A DNA stretch of 51,588 nucleotides from Deltaproteobacteria bacterium. GTDB taxonomy: Bacteria; Desulfobacterota; Binatia; UTPRO1. The stretch is from assembly GCA_016200545.1 (NCBI GenBank), contig JACQEO010000021.1:1-51588 (forward strand). Direction: 5' to 3'. Within the stretch, counting starts at the first letter, position 1. Each line of letters opens with the position of its first letter. Of the stretch, positions 8,554-17,752 are shown piece after piece. The position numbers and the translations under genes are program-made. The notes beneath the pieces are model-generated. The model had not been told where the DNA came from. It saw only the letters and a program-made list of their open reading frames with translations, and made no database searches.

Positions 8554-8802
8554 TTACGCCGCGGACCGTCTGCGTGAGTTGCCGGCGAGGGCACGTTCAG
8601 CCTCTCGGGTTAGCTCGACGCCGACAAACTGTCTGGCCGGGTAGAGGTAGTCTTCGCTGGACTCGTCGACTACCCTGACGAATCCTTCCTCTGCAGCACG
8701 TGGATCCGGGAGCTGCTCGTAGAGCTTCCGCAGTTCGAGATCCTCGCACCCTCTGTTCCGGACGCAGAGTAGGAACCGTTTCTTCCTTCGTGCCGTAGCC
8801 AT
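8554..8802 (-). CDS. Small conserved protein of unknown function, second of a pair
   Basis: An 82-residue protein: basic start, FLLCVRNRGCEDLELRKLYEQLPD, then GFVRVVDESSEDYLYPARQFVGVELTREAERALA. Proteins with the DESxEDYLYPxxxFV phrase occur widely, including in cyanobacteria, often beside a homologue of the gene just upstream; no activity is known. Its ATG overlaps the TGA of that gene by one base, implying translational coupling. It sits in the lower-GC accessory stretch next to a restriction-modification pair. Confidence 0.7.
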   Translation of the reverse strand: MATARRKKRFLLCVRNRGCEDLELRKLYEQLPDPRAAEEGFVRVVDESSEDYLYPARQFVGVELTREAERALAGNSRRRSAA

Positions 8803-9035
8803 CAGTCGAGGAACCTCTTGATCTTCATCCGCACTCGCCCGACCCCGTGGGCTTCATACCAATGTACCTCGGCTCGCCTTCTCCTACCACTGTCGAGACG
8901 GACGAGCGCGGTGCCCTTGAGCTTCCGCCATCGCCCAGCCCCATGCCGCTTGCGCAATCGAGCGAGGTTGCGAATACCTCGGCCTCTCGCGATCGTCTCG
9001 ACGTGGCCGATCTCCCCAATCAGTTCGAAGTACAT
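8802..9035 (-). CDS. Small conserved protein of unknown function, first of a pair
   Basis: A 77-residue protein: MYFELIGEIGHVETIARG, then LARLRKRHGAGRWRKLKG, then AEVHWYEAHGVGRVRMKIKRFLD. The GRWRKLKG and HWYEAHGxGR phrases are conserved in small proteins I recall from diverse bacteria, usually paired with the 82-residue partner that follows. A high basic content would fit nucleic-acid binding. This start gives the canonical MYFEL beginning; the open frame extends upstream but looks non-coding. A toxin-antitoxin role can be suspected from size and setting but is unproven. Confidence 0.7.
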   Translation of the reverse strand: MYFELIGEIGHVETIARGRGIRNLARLRKRHGAGRWRKLKGTALVRLDSGRRRRAEVHWYEAHGVGRVRMKIKRFLD

Positions 9036-9114
9036 CGTGCCCCATGTCGAACAGATGAGTGCGTCGCCCAATGGACCGCGGATAAGCTGCGGGCGCCGAA
9101 GGCGACCCCCAGCT

Positions 9115-10710
9115 TCATCGGGTTGTCGGACCGCGGGCTGCCCCGACCGTCGCTGCCGCCTTGCCGTGGTACCCAGCCGCCGACTCTCGCAATAGGAATT
9201 GCTGCTGGTCAGCGGTGCGCTCAACGAGCTGCCGATGCATCAGTATTCTTGCGCTCAACGAAGTCTCCCCGAGCATTTGCGACAACTTCGAGAGATCGAG
9301 TGAGTTCAGAACGGCAGCCGTAATCGGCCGCTTCGCATCCCAGAAGATGAGGGACGACAGCAATTCGAGCGCCGGCCTACTCTCAAGCAGGCGCATCAGC
9401 GTGTCCACCTCCTCCTCCGTTTCGCACGGGAAGAAGTAACAGGTGTCATCGAACAGAACCGGCTTGCCCTCGTGCGGGGCAACCCGAGTGAAACTAAGGC
9501 GCTTGTAGAGGCCCGAGATGGCAACCTTCCACGGGGCGAACGAGTACGGCCCGATTCCGAAGATTGAGAAGGGCGGCCGCCCCCGATAGATCGAACTCGA
9601 TCTCTGCTCAAGGAGTGCGGCGTGGGAGTTGAGGTACCGCCACGCGTTGGGAGCTGACGTCGAAAGGCGGCTTGGGTCATCGGTGACCTGACGCTGTGGA
9701 ACGAGTAACCAGCGGGTCGGCGAGCGGCGGTTCGCGAGATCGGAGCTCTTCAGCAGGGGAAAGACGACCGCCTCCTCGAGCTCAACCATCTCGCCTAGGC
9801 CATTGCGAAGCGAGCCGCTATCTCGGCCGAACTCGAATACTTTGCTGCAGTCGTGTTTTACGCCCGACCGCCAGCCGGCAAGGCCGCGTGCTCGGAGGTG
9901 CCGCAGGCGGTTGTAAGCATCGACGTCCGCGAGTAGCTGATCGTCGCGGAACCCGAACCTCGTGCTCGGTGCCGAGGCCTGCAACGAGGGATAGTCAAGG
10001 CACGTCGCTTCTAGGTTAGGGACGCCAGTCTGAACAACTAGGAAGCAGGCATCGACAGATACCGCGAAGTGCTTCTTGGCATCGATTCGATAGAGCGACG
10101 CCGAACCAATCGGAGCTCGCTGGCGCCATGCCCACTGGAGGACCTTGCGCGCTACAGCGGTCTTGCAAAGGACGGCGAGCATTCCAGTCGTGCCGCGCAA
10201 CCACTCAATGTTCTGGCGGAGCATCCACTCGGAGATATCGAAATTGCTCTTGCCAGTGAGCGCCTCGATCCCGCGAAGACCATCGAGGTTGCTCTTCTCG
10301 GGCAGATTGCCGCTGCCGAGCACACCGAGACCCGAGTTTGTGACCCAGGGTGGATTGCCGATGATGAGGACGGGTTCTGGGAGCTTCGCGACGATCTGCC
10401 GCCAGTTATGCTGAAAGAAGTCAGCGACCTGAACACTTACTCTCTCCCCGGCTGATATGCTGGCGAGAGAGGACGTCAGCCACTCAAGGTGAGCAGTGTT
10501 GATGTCCGCCGCCTCAACGTGAGCAACCTCCGCGAAGGCCTCGAGACTCGCACGCACAAAGGCACCCGTGCCACAGGTGGGCTCGATGATCGATGCAGGC
10601 CGGCAGCCGAGATCACGGAGCAGCAAGCAAAGTGAACTCGCTAAATCGGGCGGTGTCTGGAAGTCGCCGAACTCGACCCGCACCCTACCGGCAAATCCGT
10701 GGTCCGTCAT
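9115..10710 (-). CDS. N6-adenine DNA methyltransferase of a restriction-modification system
   Basis: A 531-residue class I methyltransferase. SAM-binding motif I is EPTCGTGAF (residues 43-51), motif II-like EAADIN (66-71), and the catalytic motif IV is NPPW (119-122), which marks an adenine-N6 methylase. The C-terminal 250 residues would hold the target-recognition region and resemble Eco57I-type/N6_Mtase proteins. The start ATG overlaps the TGA of the upstream nuclease gene as ATGA, so the two are translationally coupled. The function inferred is protecting host DNA at the site cut by that nuclease. GC is lower than in neighbouring genes, suggesting acquisition by transfer. Confidence 0.88.
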   Translation of the reverse strand: MTDHGFAGRVRVEFGDFQTPPDLASSLCLLLRDLGCRPASIIEPTCGTGAFVRASLEAFAEVAHVEAADINTAHLEWLTSSLASISAGERVSVQVADFFQHNWRQIVAKLPEPVLIIGNPPWVTNSGLGVLGSGNLPEKSNLDGLRGIEALTGKSNFDISEWMLRQNIEWLRGTTGMLAVLCKTAVARKVLQWAWRQRAPIGSASLYRIDAKKHFAVSVDACFLVVQTGVPNLEATCLDYPSLQASAPSTRFGFRDDQLLADVDAYNRLRHLRARGLAGWRSGVKHDCSKVFEFGRDSGSLRNGLGEMVELEEAVVFPLLKSSDLANRRSPTRWLLVPQRQVTDDPSRLSTSAPNAWRYLNSHAALLEQRSSSIYRGRPPFSIFGIGPYSFAPWKVAISGLYKRLSFTRVAPHEGKPVLFDDTCYFFPCETEEEVDTLMRLLESRPALELLSSLIFWDAKRPITAAVLNSLDLSKLSQMLGETSLSARILMHRQLVERTADQQQFLLRESAAGYHGKAAATVGAARGPTTR

Positions 10711-11360
10711 GTGATTCGTTGGATCCCCGCGACCGAGCCAGCCTTCTCGATAACACGACTGTACTGGAGCCGCCACTGAAGGGCGTTCGAGATGGTGAGG
10801 TAGCCCACATCCGGTGGCCTCTTGGGGAGCTCATCTGCGATGCTGGACGCCTCAATGTCGTCGACCGGGAGCATCCGTTCTTGGAGGAACGCCAGAAGAT
10901 CATCCTTGTTCCCGTTGTTCTCCAGAATCCGGCGGATGCCTGTTGTGGTCTGGTAGTCGGCAGTACAAGTACTCTCGACGAAGATCGCGTGGAGGATGTC
11001 GAGATGGCCGGTCCTCGCCTTTGCGTCGTCGCTCTTCTCGTAGACAAAGACCAGGACCGAGTAGCCGAGACCGTAAATTTTCTGGCGTGCAGACTTGAAC
11101 GGGCAGGACGACTGGGGCTGCTTGACGCTGGTGACCTTCATGTCGACATCGAGATCGGGAAAATCAATGCCCTTGGCAGAGTTCCCTTCGGCGAACTCGT
11201 AGCGGTCGTGCAGGTACGATCGGAACTTGTGCTCGAAGTAGGTGCCGACTGCTTTGCCGTCCGTCACGCCATAAAGCGACGGCTCCCGGTGCGCAGACTC
11301 GATCTGCGCGAAGCGTTGAGCCTCAGCCTTGAGGCGATCGAGCGATAGCGTCGGCTTCAT
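10707..11360 (-). CDS. Probable type II restriction endonuclease (PD-(D/E)xK type)
   Basis: A 217-residue protein directly upstream of, and overlapping, the methyltransferase gene. A PD-(D/E)xK-like core is visible: Glu43 in GTYFEHKF, then GIDFPDLDVDMKVTS where Asp73 and Lys75 would be metal and catalytic residues. The following KQPQSSCPFKSARQKIYGLGYSVLVFVYEK continues the fold. Recognition specificity cannot be predicted. GAGATC-like purine-rich sequence precedes the ATG. Low GC and coupling to the methylase make an R-M unit the best reading; alternative nucleases of this fold cannot be excluded. Confidence 0.78.
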   Translation of the reverse strand: MKPTLSLDRLKAEAQRFAQIESAHREPSLYGVTDGKAVGTYFEHKFRSYLHDRYEFAEGNSAKGIDFPDLDVDMKVTSVKQPQSSCPFKSARQKIYGLGYSVLVFVYEKSDDAKARTGHLDILHAIFVESTCTADYQTTTGIRRILENNGNKDDLLAFLQERMLPVDDIEASSIADELPKRPPDVGYLTISNALQWRLQYSRVIEKAGSVAGIQRIT

Positions 11361-11532
11361 GATCTCTTTTGCCCGCCGTCCAACGCCTGGGGCTCACCCG
11401 CGGCGGCCGATCACCGACGTTCTCCTCAGCCTATTCGCCACACGGCCGCCGTCGGGTGCAGCCGCTGTTATTAAGTAGGTGGCGCCGTAGGGGCCCGCTC
11501 CGAAGAGCCCAACCGAGAGAGGTCAACACGGT

Positions 11533-12345
11533 TCAGCCGGGCTCCGTGACTGCGTAGGGCGCCTGCGCAAATCGAATGCCCATTACCCGGAGAGCTTCTT
11601 TGCCTCGGACCGTCAAGTCGGTGATGAAGAGGAACTGGTCGCGGCTTTCCTTCACGTAAGCCTTCAGCCGGTATTTTGTTCCCCAAGGTTTTTCCATGAC
11701 GATCACAGAAATGGGTGCTTCCAGTTTCCGATAAGAGCTCGTCTCTGCGATCTGCGCCAGCTGCGCCCGCACTCCCACAGCATCATGGTCGGGGTGCAGG
11801 TAAAACTCCGCGACACACAGCAGGCTCCGATGGCCGCTGGTAGCGTTGGCGATGATCCCTGACCAGGTCTGTGAGTTGGGGACGATCACCTCCGTATCGT
11901 CGGCCGTCACGATGCGCGTTGCTCGCAGCTCGATCGACTTGACCTCCCCGTAGATTCCGCCCAACTCGATCCAATCCCCCGGCTGATAGGTGTTCTCCAG
12001 CACGGTCACGAGTCCGGCAACCAGGCTGCTTCCGTAGTCCTTGAGCGCAAAGGCAAGCGCTAGACCCACGCTCGCAAACACCGCAACGGCATTGCGGAAT
12101 GTGGGCTCGACAAAGATCGGTACGACGATGATCAAAGCCGCAACTCCGATTAGAAGACGAGCGATCGGCGTCGCGCGCAGGATCGAGAGCCGTAGGTGCG
12201 GCGAGGCGCTTTCTGCCACGCGGCGAAGCAAGCCTCGAAGAACGAACGACAGGAGCCTCGCCGCGACCAGCACGATGAGAGCGACGAACACGTGTTGCCA
12301 AGTGAGTTTCTCCAAATGAGCCCAAGTCGCAAGATCTACGCTCAT
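11533..12345 (-). CDS. MscS-family mechanosensitive channel
   Basis: A 270-residue small-conductance mechanosensitive channel homologue. Hydrophobic helices lie at about 17-38, 60-82 and 87-115; the last contains the pore-lining ASVGLALAFALKDYGSSLVAG. The beta domain follows with YQPGDWIELGGIYGEVKSIELRATRI and EVIVPNSQ, hallmark MscS phrases. It releases solutes through the inner membrane on hypo-osmotic shock. GGAAGG lies about ten bases before the ATG. Composition is again lower in GC than in the core genes. Confidence 0.92.
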   Translation of the reverse strand: MSVDLATWAHLEKLTWQHVFVALIVLVAARLLSFVLRGLLRRVAESASPHLRLSILRATPIARLLIGVAALIIVVPIFVEPTFRNAVAVFASVGLALAFALKDYGSSLVAGLVTVLENTYQPGDWIELGGIYGEVKSIELRATRIVTADDTEVIVPNSQTWSGIIANATSGHRSLLCVAEFYLHPDHDAVGVRAQLAQIAETSSYRKLEAPISVIVMEKPWGTKYRLKAYVKESRDQFLFITDLTVRGKEALRVMGIRFAQAPYAVTEPG

Positions 12346-12693
12346 CTCATTTTACCTTCCGTTTTCGCGAGAGCCGAGTGTTACGACGGTTCGCCTCCTG
12401 GTGGGCCACCTGCCTAAACTTGGACGGTTCCGTATAGTCCCGCCGACATCGCAAACACACGCAGCCTATCACGACGGGTCGCTGCTGCGGACTGTTCGCA
12501 AAGTCCCCGTAGCCCGCTTGTATACCCTCTCATGCGTCTCGCGACCTCCGCGCCGATAGACTGCGAGGAGCTGGGAATATCCGGGAAACGCTCCGCCGGT
12601 CGACCGGCGGGCGTCCGGTTCGCTTGTACCGAGAACGTGTCGGTAGGAGAGCGCACCGCTGCCGGGCCCCGACTTGGCGCGCGCGGCGTCGCG
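12346..12693. other. Intergenic region with an 18-bp palindrome
   Basis: A 348-bp stretch between two minus-strand genes. No gene is supported. It contains a perfect 18-bp palindrome, CCGCCGGTCGACCGGCGG, at 12593-12610; in DNA this rich in G and C it may be chance or a protein-binding site. The right boundary of the lower-GC accessory stretch falls here. Confidence 0.4.
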
Positions 12694-13854
12694 CTATGCG
12701 AGCACGCTCCCCATCAGCTCGACGAAGTTGTCACAGTAGAAGCGTTCCTTCGCGACCTCGTCGACGCCGTCGAGCGTCTGCTCGAAGCGGCGGATGGGGT
12801 TCCGTCCGCCTTCGACGTGCGGGTAGTCGGAGGAGAACAGGCATACCTCGGGGCCGGTCTGCTGGATGATCCAGCCGGTGGGCTCGGTCGGGTAGGGCGT
12901 GACGCGAATCTGCCGCCGCACGTACTCGCTCGGCTTGAGCTGCAGGCGTTGCAAGCGCTCCTCGTGCTTCGCGAAGGCCTCGTGCGCGGCGTCGAGCTGC
13001 CGCATCCACCCCGGCACCCAGACGGCGCCCTGCTCGATGACGCCGATCATCAGGCGCGGGAAGCGGTCGAGGAGGCCGTCGATGATCATCGTCGCCAGCG
13101 TCTGCATCGGCGGGTAGGGGATCGCCATGTAGTCGACGGAGCGAAAGTTCTCGGCGCCGCCGTGGAAGTCGAGGACGGTGGGAAGCCCGTTCTCGAAGTA
13201 CATCGGGTCGAGCAGGCGGCCGCCGCCGCCGACGTGAAAGACGATCGGCAGCCCCGCCTCCTCCGCCTGCGCCCACACCGGAAACAGGCCGACGTGGCTC
13301 GGCGAATGACGGCGCGGGCACGCCGACGGGACGAGGAGCGCGCGGCAGCCCATGGTGATCGCCTCGCCCGCGAGCGCGCGCGAGCGCTCGAAGTCGGCGA
13401 GCGGCACGTAGCCGACCGCGAGCAGGCGGCGGTCGGTGGCGCAGAAGTCGACGATCGCGCGGTTGTGCGCGCGCGCCAGGCCGTAGGCGAAGTCGAGATC
13501 GTCGTCGAGCTCGGCGCGTAGCAGATAGTCGGTCGCGAACGTGTTGAAGACGAGCTGGCTCGCGAAGCCGAGGAGGTCGAGGGCGTGCGGCCGGTCCTCC
13601 TTCATGAACGACCCGAGCGCGCGCCAATTCTTCCGCAACATGATCTCGCGCTCGGCCGCGGCGCGCTCGGCCGGGTCGTCGCGCCGGGCGCGGATGGCGT
13701 CGATCGAACGCTCCTCTCCCGGCTTCACGGTGCTCACGAAGAGCGGCTTCATGCGTGCGCGCACGCCGGGGTCGGCGAACGGCAGGAGCCAGTCGGGGGT
13801 TTCGACGATGTGCGAGTCGGCGTCGTGGATGACGCGGTGTTCGGCGTAGGGCAC
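12694..13854 (-). CDS. Amidohydrolase-family (amidohydrolase 2) metal-dependent hydrolase
   Basis: A 386-residue TIM-barrel hydrolase of the amidohydrolase 2 group. The N-terminal [11 protein letters not shown] gives the first metal-binding strand; VFHVGGGG supplies a later metal His, and [11 protein letters not shown] the terminal Asp. The family covers decarboxylases and hydrolases of aromatic and cyclic acids, so the substrate is uncertain. The start is GTG, with GAGGAGGAGCG immediately upstream; no suitable ATG exists. The gene is divergent from the formaldehyde dehydrogenase operon, with 105 bp between them. Confidence 0.85.
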   Translation of the reverse strand: MPYAEHRVIHDADSHIVETPDWLLPFADPGVRARMKPLFVSTVKPGEERSIDAIRARRDDPAERAAAEREIMLRKNWRALGSFMKEDRPHALDLLGFASQLVFNTFATDYLLRAELDDDLDFAYGLARAHNRAIVDFCATDRRLLAVGYVPLADFERSRALAGEAITMGCRALLVPSACPRRHSPSHVGLFPVWAQAEEAGLPIVFHVGGGGRLLDPMYFENGLPTVLDFHGGAENFRSVDYMAIPYPPMQTLATMIIDGLLDRFPRLMIGVIEQGAVWVPGWMRQLDAAHEAFAKHEERLQRLQLKPSEYVRRQIRVTPYPTEPTGWIIQQTGPEVCLFSSDYPHVEGGRNPIRRFEQTLDGVDEVAKERFYCDNFVELMGSVLA

Positions 13855-13959
13855 GGCGCTCCTCCTCACGTCGGCTCTACACCGGAGGCGCCGCCCGCGA
13901 CAAGTCGCCGCCCATGTGGCATGGTCCCGCCGCATGACCCACCGCGACGAGGGGCGACG

Positions 13960-15093
13960 ATGAAAGTGCGCGCCGCGATTTGCTGGGAACCCGGGCGTGC
14001 ACTTGAGGTCGACGAGGTCGACCTCGACGGGCCGCGCGCCGGCGAGTGTCTGGTGCGTCTGGTTGCGACCGGCGTGTGCCATACGGACGCCTACACGATG
14101 AGCGGTCGCGATCCCGAGGGCCGCTTCCCGGTCGTGCTCGGCCACGAAGGCGCGGGGATCGTCGAGGAGGTCGGCCCGGGCGTATCGTCGTTGCGTCCGG
14201 GCGACCACGTGATTCCGCTCTACATTCCGGAGTGCCGCGCGTGCGAGTTCTGTCTCTCGGGTAAGACCAACCTCTGCGGACGGCTGCGCGAGACGCAAAG
14301 CCTCGGCCTCATGCCCGATCGCACCAGCCGGCTCTCGCACCACGGCCGCATGCTCCATCACTACATGGGGACATCGACCTTCGCCGAGCGCACCGTCGTT
14401 CCCGAGATCGCGCTCGCGAAGATTCGTCCCGACGCGCCGCTCGCGACCGTCTGCCTGCTCGGCTGCGGGGTGACGACGGGCATCGGCGCCGTGCTCAACA
14501 CCGCGAGGGTCGAGCCCGGCGCGAGCGTCGCCGTCTTCGGCCTCGGCGGCATCGGGCTGTCGGTGATCCAGGGAGCGATCCTCGCCGGTGCCGAGCGCAT
14601 CATCGGCGTCGACACCAATCCCAAGAAGTTCGCGCTCGCGACCGCGCTCGGCACCACCGACACGCTCGACGCGAATGCCGTCGACAACGTCGTCGCGGCG
14701 ATCGTCGAGATGACGAACGGCGGCGTCGACTACTCGTTCGAGTGCATCGGCAACGTCGAGGTCATGGGCCAGGCGCTCGCCTGCACGCACAAGGGCTGGG
14801 GGCAGTCGATCGTCATCGGCGTCGCCGGCGCCGGTGAGGAGATCCACGCGCGGCCGTTTCTGCTCGTGACCGGCCGCTCGTGGCGCGGCTCGGCGTTCGG
14901 CGGGACCAAGGGGCGCACGCAGCTCCCGCGCCTCGTCGATCGCTACCTCGCGGGGCGCATCAAGCTCGACGAGCTCGTCACCCGCCGGCTGCCCCTCGAC
15001 GAGATCAACACCGCCTTCGATCTCATGCACCGGGGCGAGGCGATCCGCAGCGTCATCCAGTACGGGGCCTCGTCCGAGGACGATACCCAATGA
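13960..15093 (+). CDS. frmA: S-(hydroxymethyl)glutathione dehydrogenase / class III alcohol dehydrogenase
   Basis: A 377-residue zinc MDR enzyme. Catalytic zinc ligands are Cys40 (GVCHTD) and His62/Glu63 (GHEGAG); the structural zinc cysteines are 92, 95, 98 and 106. [19 protein letters not shown], the Rossmann [13 protein letters not shown] and the [16 protein letters not shown] segment are diagnostic of class III enzymes, which oxidise the formaldehyde-glutathione adduct using NAD+. In lineages without glutathione the thiol may be another. The ATG follows GAGGGGCG. Its stop overlaps the next start as ATGA, so it leads a three-gene coupled operon. Confidence 0.88.
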   Translation: MKVRAAICWEPGRALEVDEVDLDGPRAGECLVRLVATGVCHTDAYTMSGRDPEGRFPVVLGHEGAGIVEEVGPGVSSLRPGDHVIPLYIPECRACEFCLSGKTNLCGRLRETQSLGLMPDRTSRLSHHGRMLHHYMGTSTFAERTVVPEIALAKIRPDAPLATVCLLGCGVTTGIGAVLNTARVEPGASVAVFGLGGIGLSVIQGAILAGAERIIGVDTNPKKFALATALGTTDTLDANAVDNVVAAIVEMTNGGVDYSFECIGNVEVMGQALACTHKGWGQSIVIGVAGAGEEIHARPFLLVTGRSWRGSAFGGTKGRTQLPRLVDRYLAGRIKLDELVTRRLPLDEINTAFDLMHRGEAIRSVIQYGASSEDDTQ

Positions 15094-16892
15094 CCGATCA
15101 CGTCGAGACGGAGTGGCAGTTCGAGAGCGCTGAGCCGCCGCAGCGCTGGCTCCACCGCGCCGAGCTCCCCGCCGGCTTCGCGCTCGTCGCGATCAAGGGG
15201 GGGCAGATCGCCGACACCTACTACGACACCGACGATTGGCGTCTCTACCGCGCCGGCTACGCGCTCCGCGTACGGCAGACCGGCCACGAGCGCGAGGCGA
15301 CGATGAAGCAGCTCGCCGCCGCGCGCAATGGCCGCCACCAGCGGCGCGAGCTCACCGCGCCGCTCGCGATCGCGACCGCGCGCGTTGAAGCGGACCGCCC
15401 GCGTCCGCGGAACGTGATTGATCGGCTCGACGGACTTCTCGCCGACCGTATCCATGCCGTCGCCGGTACCCACGCGGTGCGTCCGATCGTCGAGCTGCGC
15501 ACGCGCCGCCGCCGCTTCGCGATCGAGCGCGACGGGCGCGTGCTCGGTGAGCTCGCGCTCGACGTCACCAGCGTGCCGGTGGAGGGCGCGCCCGGTCCGG
15601 CACACTTCCATCGCGTCGAGGTCGAGGTCGCGGCGGGCGTCGACGCGGCGGAGCTCGAGCCGTTCGCCGAAGCCTGCCGCCGCGAAGTCATGCTCGCGCC
15701 GACCGATGAATCCGAGTTCGAGGCCGCAATGCGTGTCCGCGGCGTCGTGCCGAACCCCGTCGCGAGCCTCGGGTCCTTCGCGATCGACGCCTCGATGACG
15801 ACCGGCGCCGTCGCGCTGGCGTCGCTGCGGCGGCACTTCGTGAGCTTGCTCGAGCACGAGCCCGGCACGCGCCTCGGCGACGATGCGGAGGCGTTGCACG
15901 ACATGCGGGTCGCGATCCGGCGCCTGCGGGCGGCCCTGGCGCTCTTCGCCGAGGCGCTGCCGCGGCGAGCCGCCGCGTACGGCGCGACCCTCGAGTGGCT
16001 CGCCGGCGCTCTCGGCGCGGTGCGCGACTTGGACGTGCAGCTTGAGCATCTCGAGGGCTGGCGTACACAGATGGAGGCGGGCGACGCCGAGGCGCTCTCC
16101 ACCGTCGCGGATCTGCTCCGTCGCCGGCGCGTCGCCGCCAGACGTCGCATGCTGCGCGCGCTCGACTGCGCGCGCTACGATGCGTTCGTCCACCGTTTCA
16201 GCGTCCTGCTTCGCGGCTCGCCGCCGCGCCGCGGGATCGCGCAGCGGCCGATCGTCGACGTCGCGCCGACGCTCATTCGCAGGCGCATGCGCAAGGTGCG
16301 GAAGGCGGGTGACGCCATCGTCGCGACGTCACCGCCGCCGGCGTACCACGAGCTCCGCATCCGCTGTAAGAAACTCCGCTACGCCCTCGAGGCGCACGCC
16401 GAGGTGTACGGCAAGCCGGTGCGCCGGCTCGCGACCGCGGTGACGAACCTCCAGCAGCTCCTCGGCGACCACCAGGACGCGGAGGTCGCGATCGTCGACC
16501 TGCGCGAGCTCTGCGAGCGTCGGAGTCCTCAGCTCAGCCGGCGGGCGATCTTCGTGATCGGCAAGATCGCGGAGCGCTACGAGCGCGAGGCGAAGCGGCT
16601 GCGCCGGCGATTCCCCAAGCGCTACCGTGCGACGACCGGCCAGCGATGGAAAGGGGTGCGGCGGGCGCTCGAAAAGCGCGTGTCGCAGGTCATGGCGCCG
16701 GCGACCGCGGCGGTGACGTCGGTCGTCGAAGACGCGCCTTCACCCGAGCTCGCCGCGGTGGTTCGCGGCGGCGCGGGCGGTGACAGCATGCCCGTCGGCG
16801 CGACCGGCGCGACGCCCGACGAGACACGAGCGAAGCGTCACGGCCCGCGTGCGGCGCCGACGGCCCGGATGCCGCGGAGGGTCGCGCGTTGA
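15090..16892 (+). CDS. CYTH-CHAD domain protein
   Basis: A 600-residue fusion. Residues about 1-215 form a CYTH domain (TEWQF at the start, [22 protein letters not shown], and EVEV later), which binds triphosphates and metal. Residues about 240-550 form a CHAD helical domain with repeated conserved His and Arg/Lys ([52 protein letters not shown]). CHAD domains bind polyphosphate granules; the paired CYTH suggests inorganic triphosphatase or polyphosphate metabolism. The last 60 residues look disordered. Its ATG overlaps the preceding stop, and its TGA overlaps the next TTG start. Confidence 0.9.
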   Translation: MTDHVETEWQFESAEPPQRWLHRAELPAGFALVAIKGGQIADTYYDTDDWRLYRAGYALRVRQTGHEREATMKQLAAARNGRHQRRELTAPLAIATARVEADRPRPRNVIDRLDGLLADRIHAVAGTHAVRPIVELRTRRRRFAIERDGRVLGELALDVTSVPVEGAPGPAHFHRVEVEVAAGVDAAELEPFAEACRREVMLAPTDESEFEAAMRVRGVVPNPVASLGSFAIDASMTTGAVALASLRRHFVSLLEHEPGTRLGDDAEALHDMRVAIRRLRAALALFAEALPRRAAAYGATLEWLAGALGAVRDLDVQLEHLEGWRTQMEAGDAEALSTVADLLRRRRVAARRRMLRALDCARYDAFVHRFSVLLRGSPPRRGIAQRPIVDVAPTLIRRRMRKVRKAGDAIVATSPPPAYHELRIRCKKLRYALEAHAEVYGKPVRRLATAVTNLQQLLGDHQDAEVAIVDLRELCERRSPQLSRRAIFVIGKIAERYEREAKRLRRRFPKRYRATTGQRWKGVRRALEKRVSQVMAPATAAVTSVVEDAPSPELAAVVRGGAGGDSMPVGATGATPDETRAKRHGPRAAPTARMPRRVAR

Positions 16893-17740
16893 GTACCGTC
16901 GGTCACGACGGCTACGCGTGCCTGCGCGTCGACGTCCGCGACGGCGTCGCGTTCGTCACCATCGATCACCCGCCGATCAATCTCTTCGACCTCGCGCTCA
17001 TCCAGGAGATCGACCGTCTCGGTCGAGCCCTCGCGGCGGACGACGACGTGCGGGTCGTCGTCTTTGCCAGCGCCAACCCCGAGTTCTTCATCGCGCACGC
17101 CGACGTGGCGTTGATCCAACTCCTGCCGACCGAGGTGCCGCCGAAGCCGACCCGTCTCGGGATCTTTCACGCGATGGTCGACCGCTTTCGCACCATGCCG
17201 AAAGCGACGATCGCGCAGATCGAGGGGCGAGTGCGCGGCGGCGGCAGCGAGTTCGTGCTGTCGCTCGACATGCGGTTCGCGGCGCACGGACGCGCGCTGC
17301 TCGGGCAACCGGAGGTGGCGCTCGGGATCATCCCCGGCGGCAGCGGCACGCAGCGTCTGCCGCGCCTCATGGGACGCGGGCGCGCGCTCGAGGTCATCCT
17401 CGGCTGCGAGGACTTCCCGGCGGATCTCGCCGAGCGCTACGGCTACGTCAATCGCGCGCTACCGGCGGACGAGATCGGCGCGTTCGTCGAGGCGCTCGCG
17501 CTCCGCATCGCGTCTTTTCCCGCGAGCGCGATCGCGCTCGCGAAAGAGGCGGTGAACGCCGCTGAGCTACCGACCATCGAGGGGCTTCTCGAAGAGGCGC
17601 ACTGCTTCGACCGAGCGGTCGCGACCGCGGCCGCGCGCGAACGCATGACGCGCTTTCTCGCGCTCGGCGGGCAGGTGCGGGAGCACGAGCTCACGCTCGA
17701 CGATCTCCTCAGCCGGCTCGGGCCCCGGCGCGACGCGTAG
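16889..17740 (+). CDS. Enoyl-CoA hydratase/isomerase-family protein
   Basis: A 283-residue crotonase-fold protein. It keeps the two positions used by true hydratases: Glu in RGGGSEFVL and Glu in GQPEVALGIIPG, followed by GTQRLPRL. The oxyanion-hole segment is FFIAHADV. It could hydrate enoyl-CoAs in fatty acid or aromatic degradation; substrate unknown. The start is TTG, overlapping the TGA of the CYTH-CHAD gene (TTGA), which makes translational coupling likely and is the reason for this choice. It converges with the olsA-like gene with only 12 bp between stops. Confidence 0.85.
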   Translation: MSTVGHDGYACLRVDVRDGVAFVTIDHPPINLFDLALIQEIDRLGRALAADDDVRVVVFASANPEFFIAHADVALIQLLPTEVPPKPTRLGIFHAMVDRFRTMPKATIAQIEGRVRGGGSEFVLSLDMRFAAHGRALLGQPEVALGIIPGGSGTQRLPRLMGRGRALEVILGCEDFPADLAERYGYVNRALPADEIGAFVEALALRIASFPASAIALAKEAVNAAELPTIEGLLEEAHCFDRAVATAAARERMTRFLALGGQVREHELTLDDLLSRLGPRRDA

Positions 17741-17752
17741 AGCGCCGCCGGG

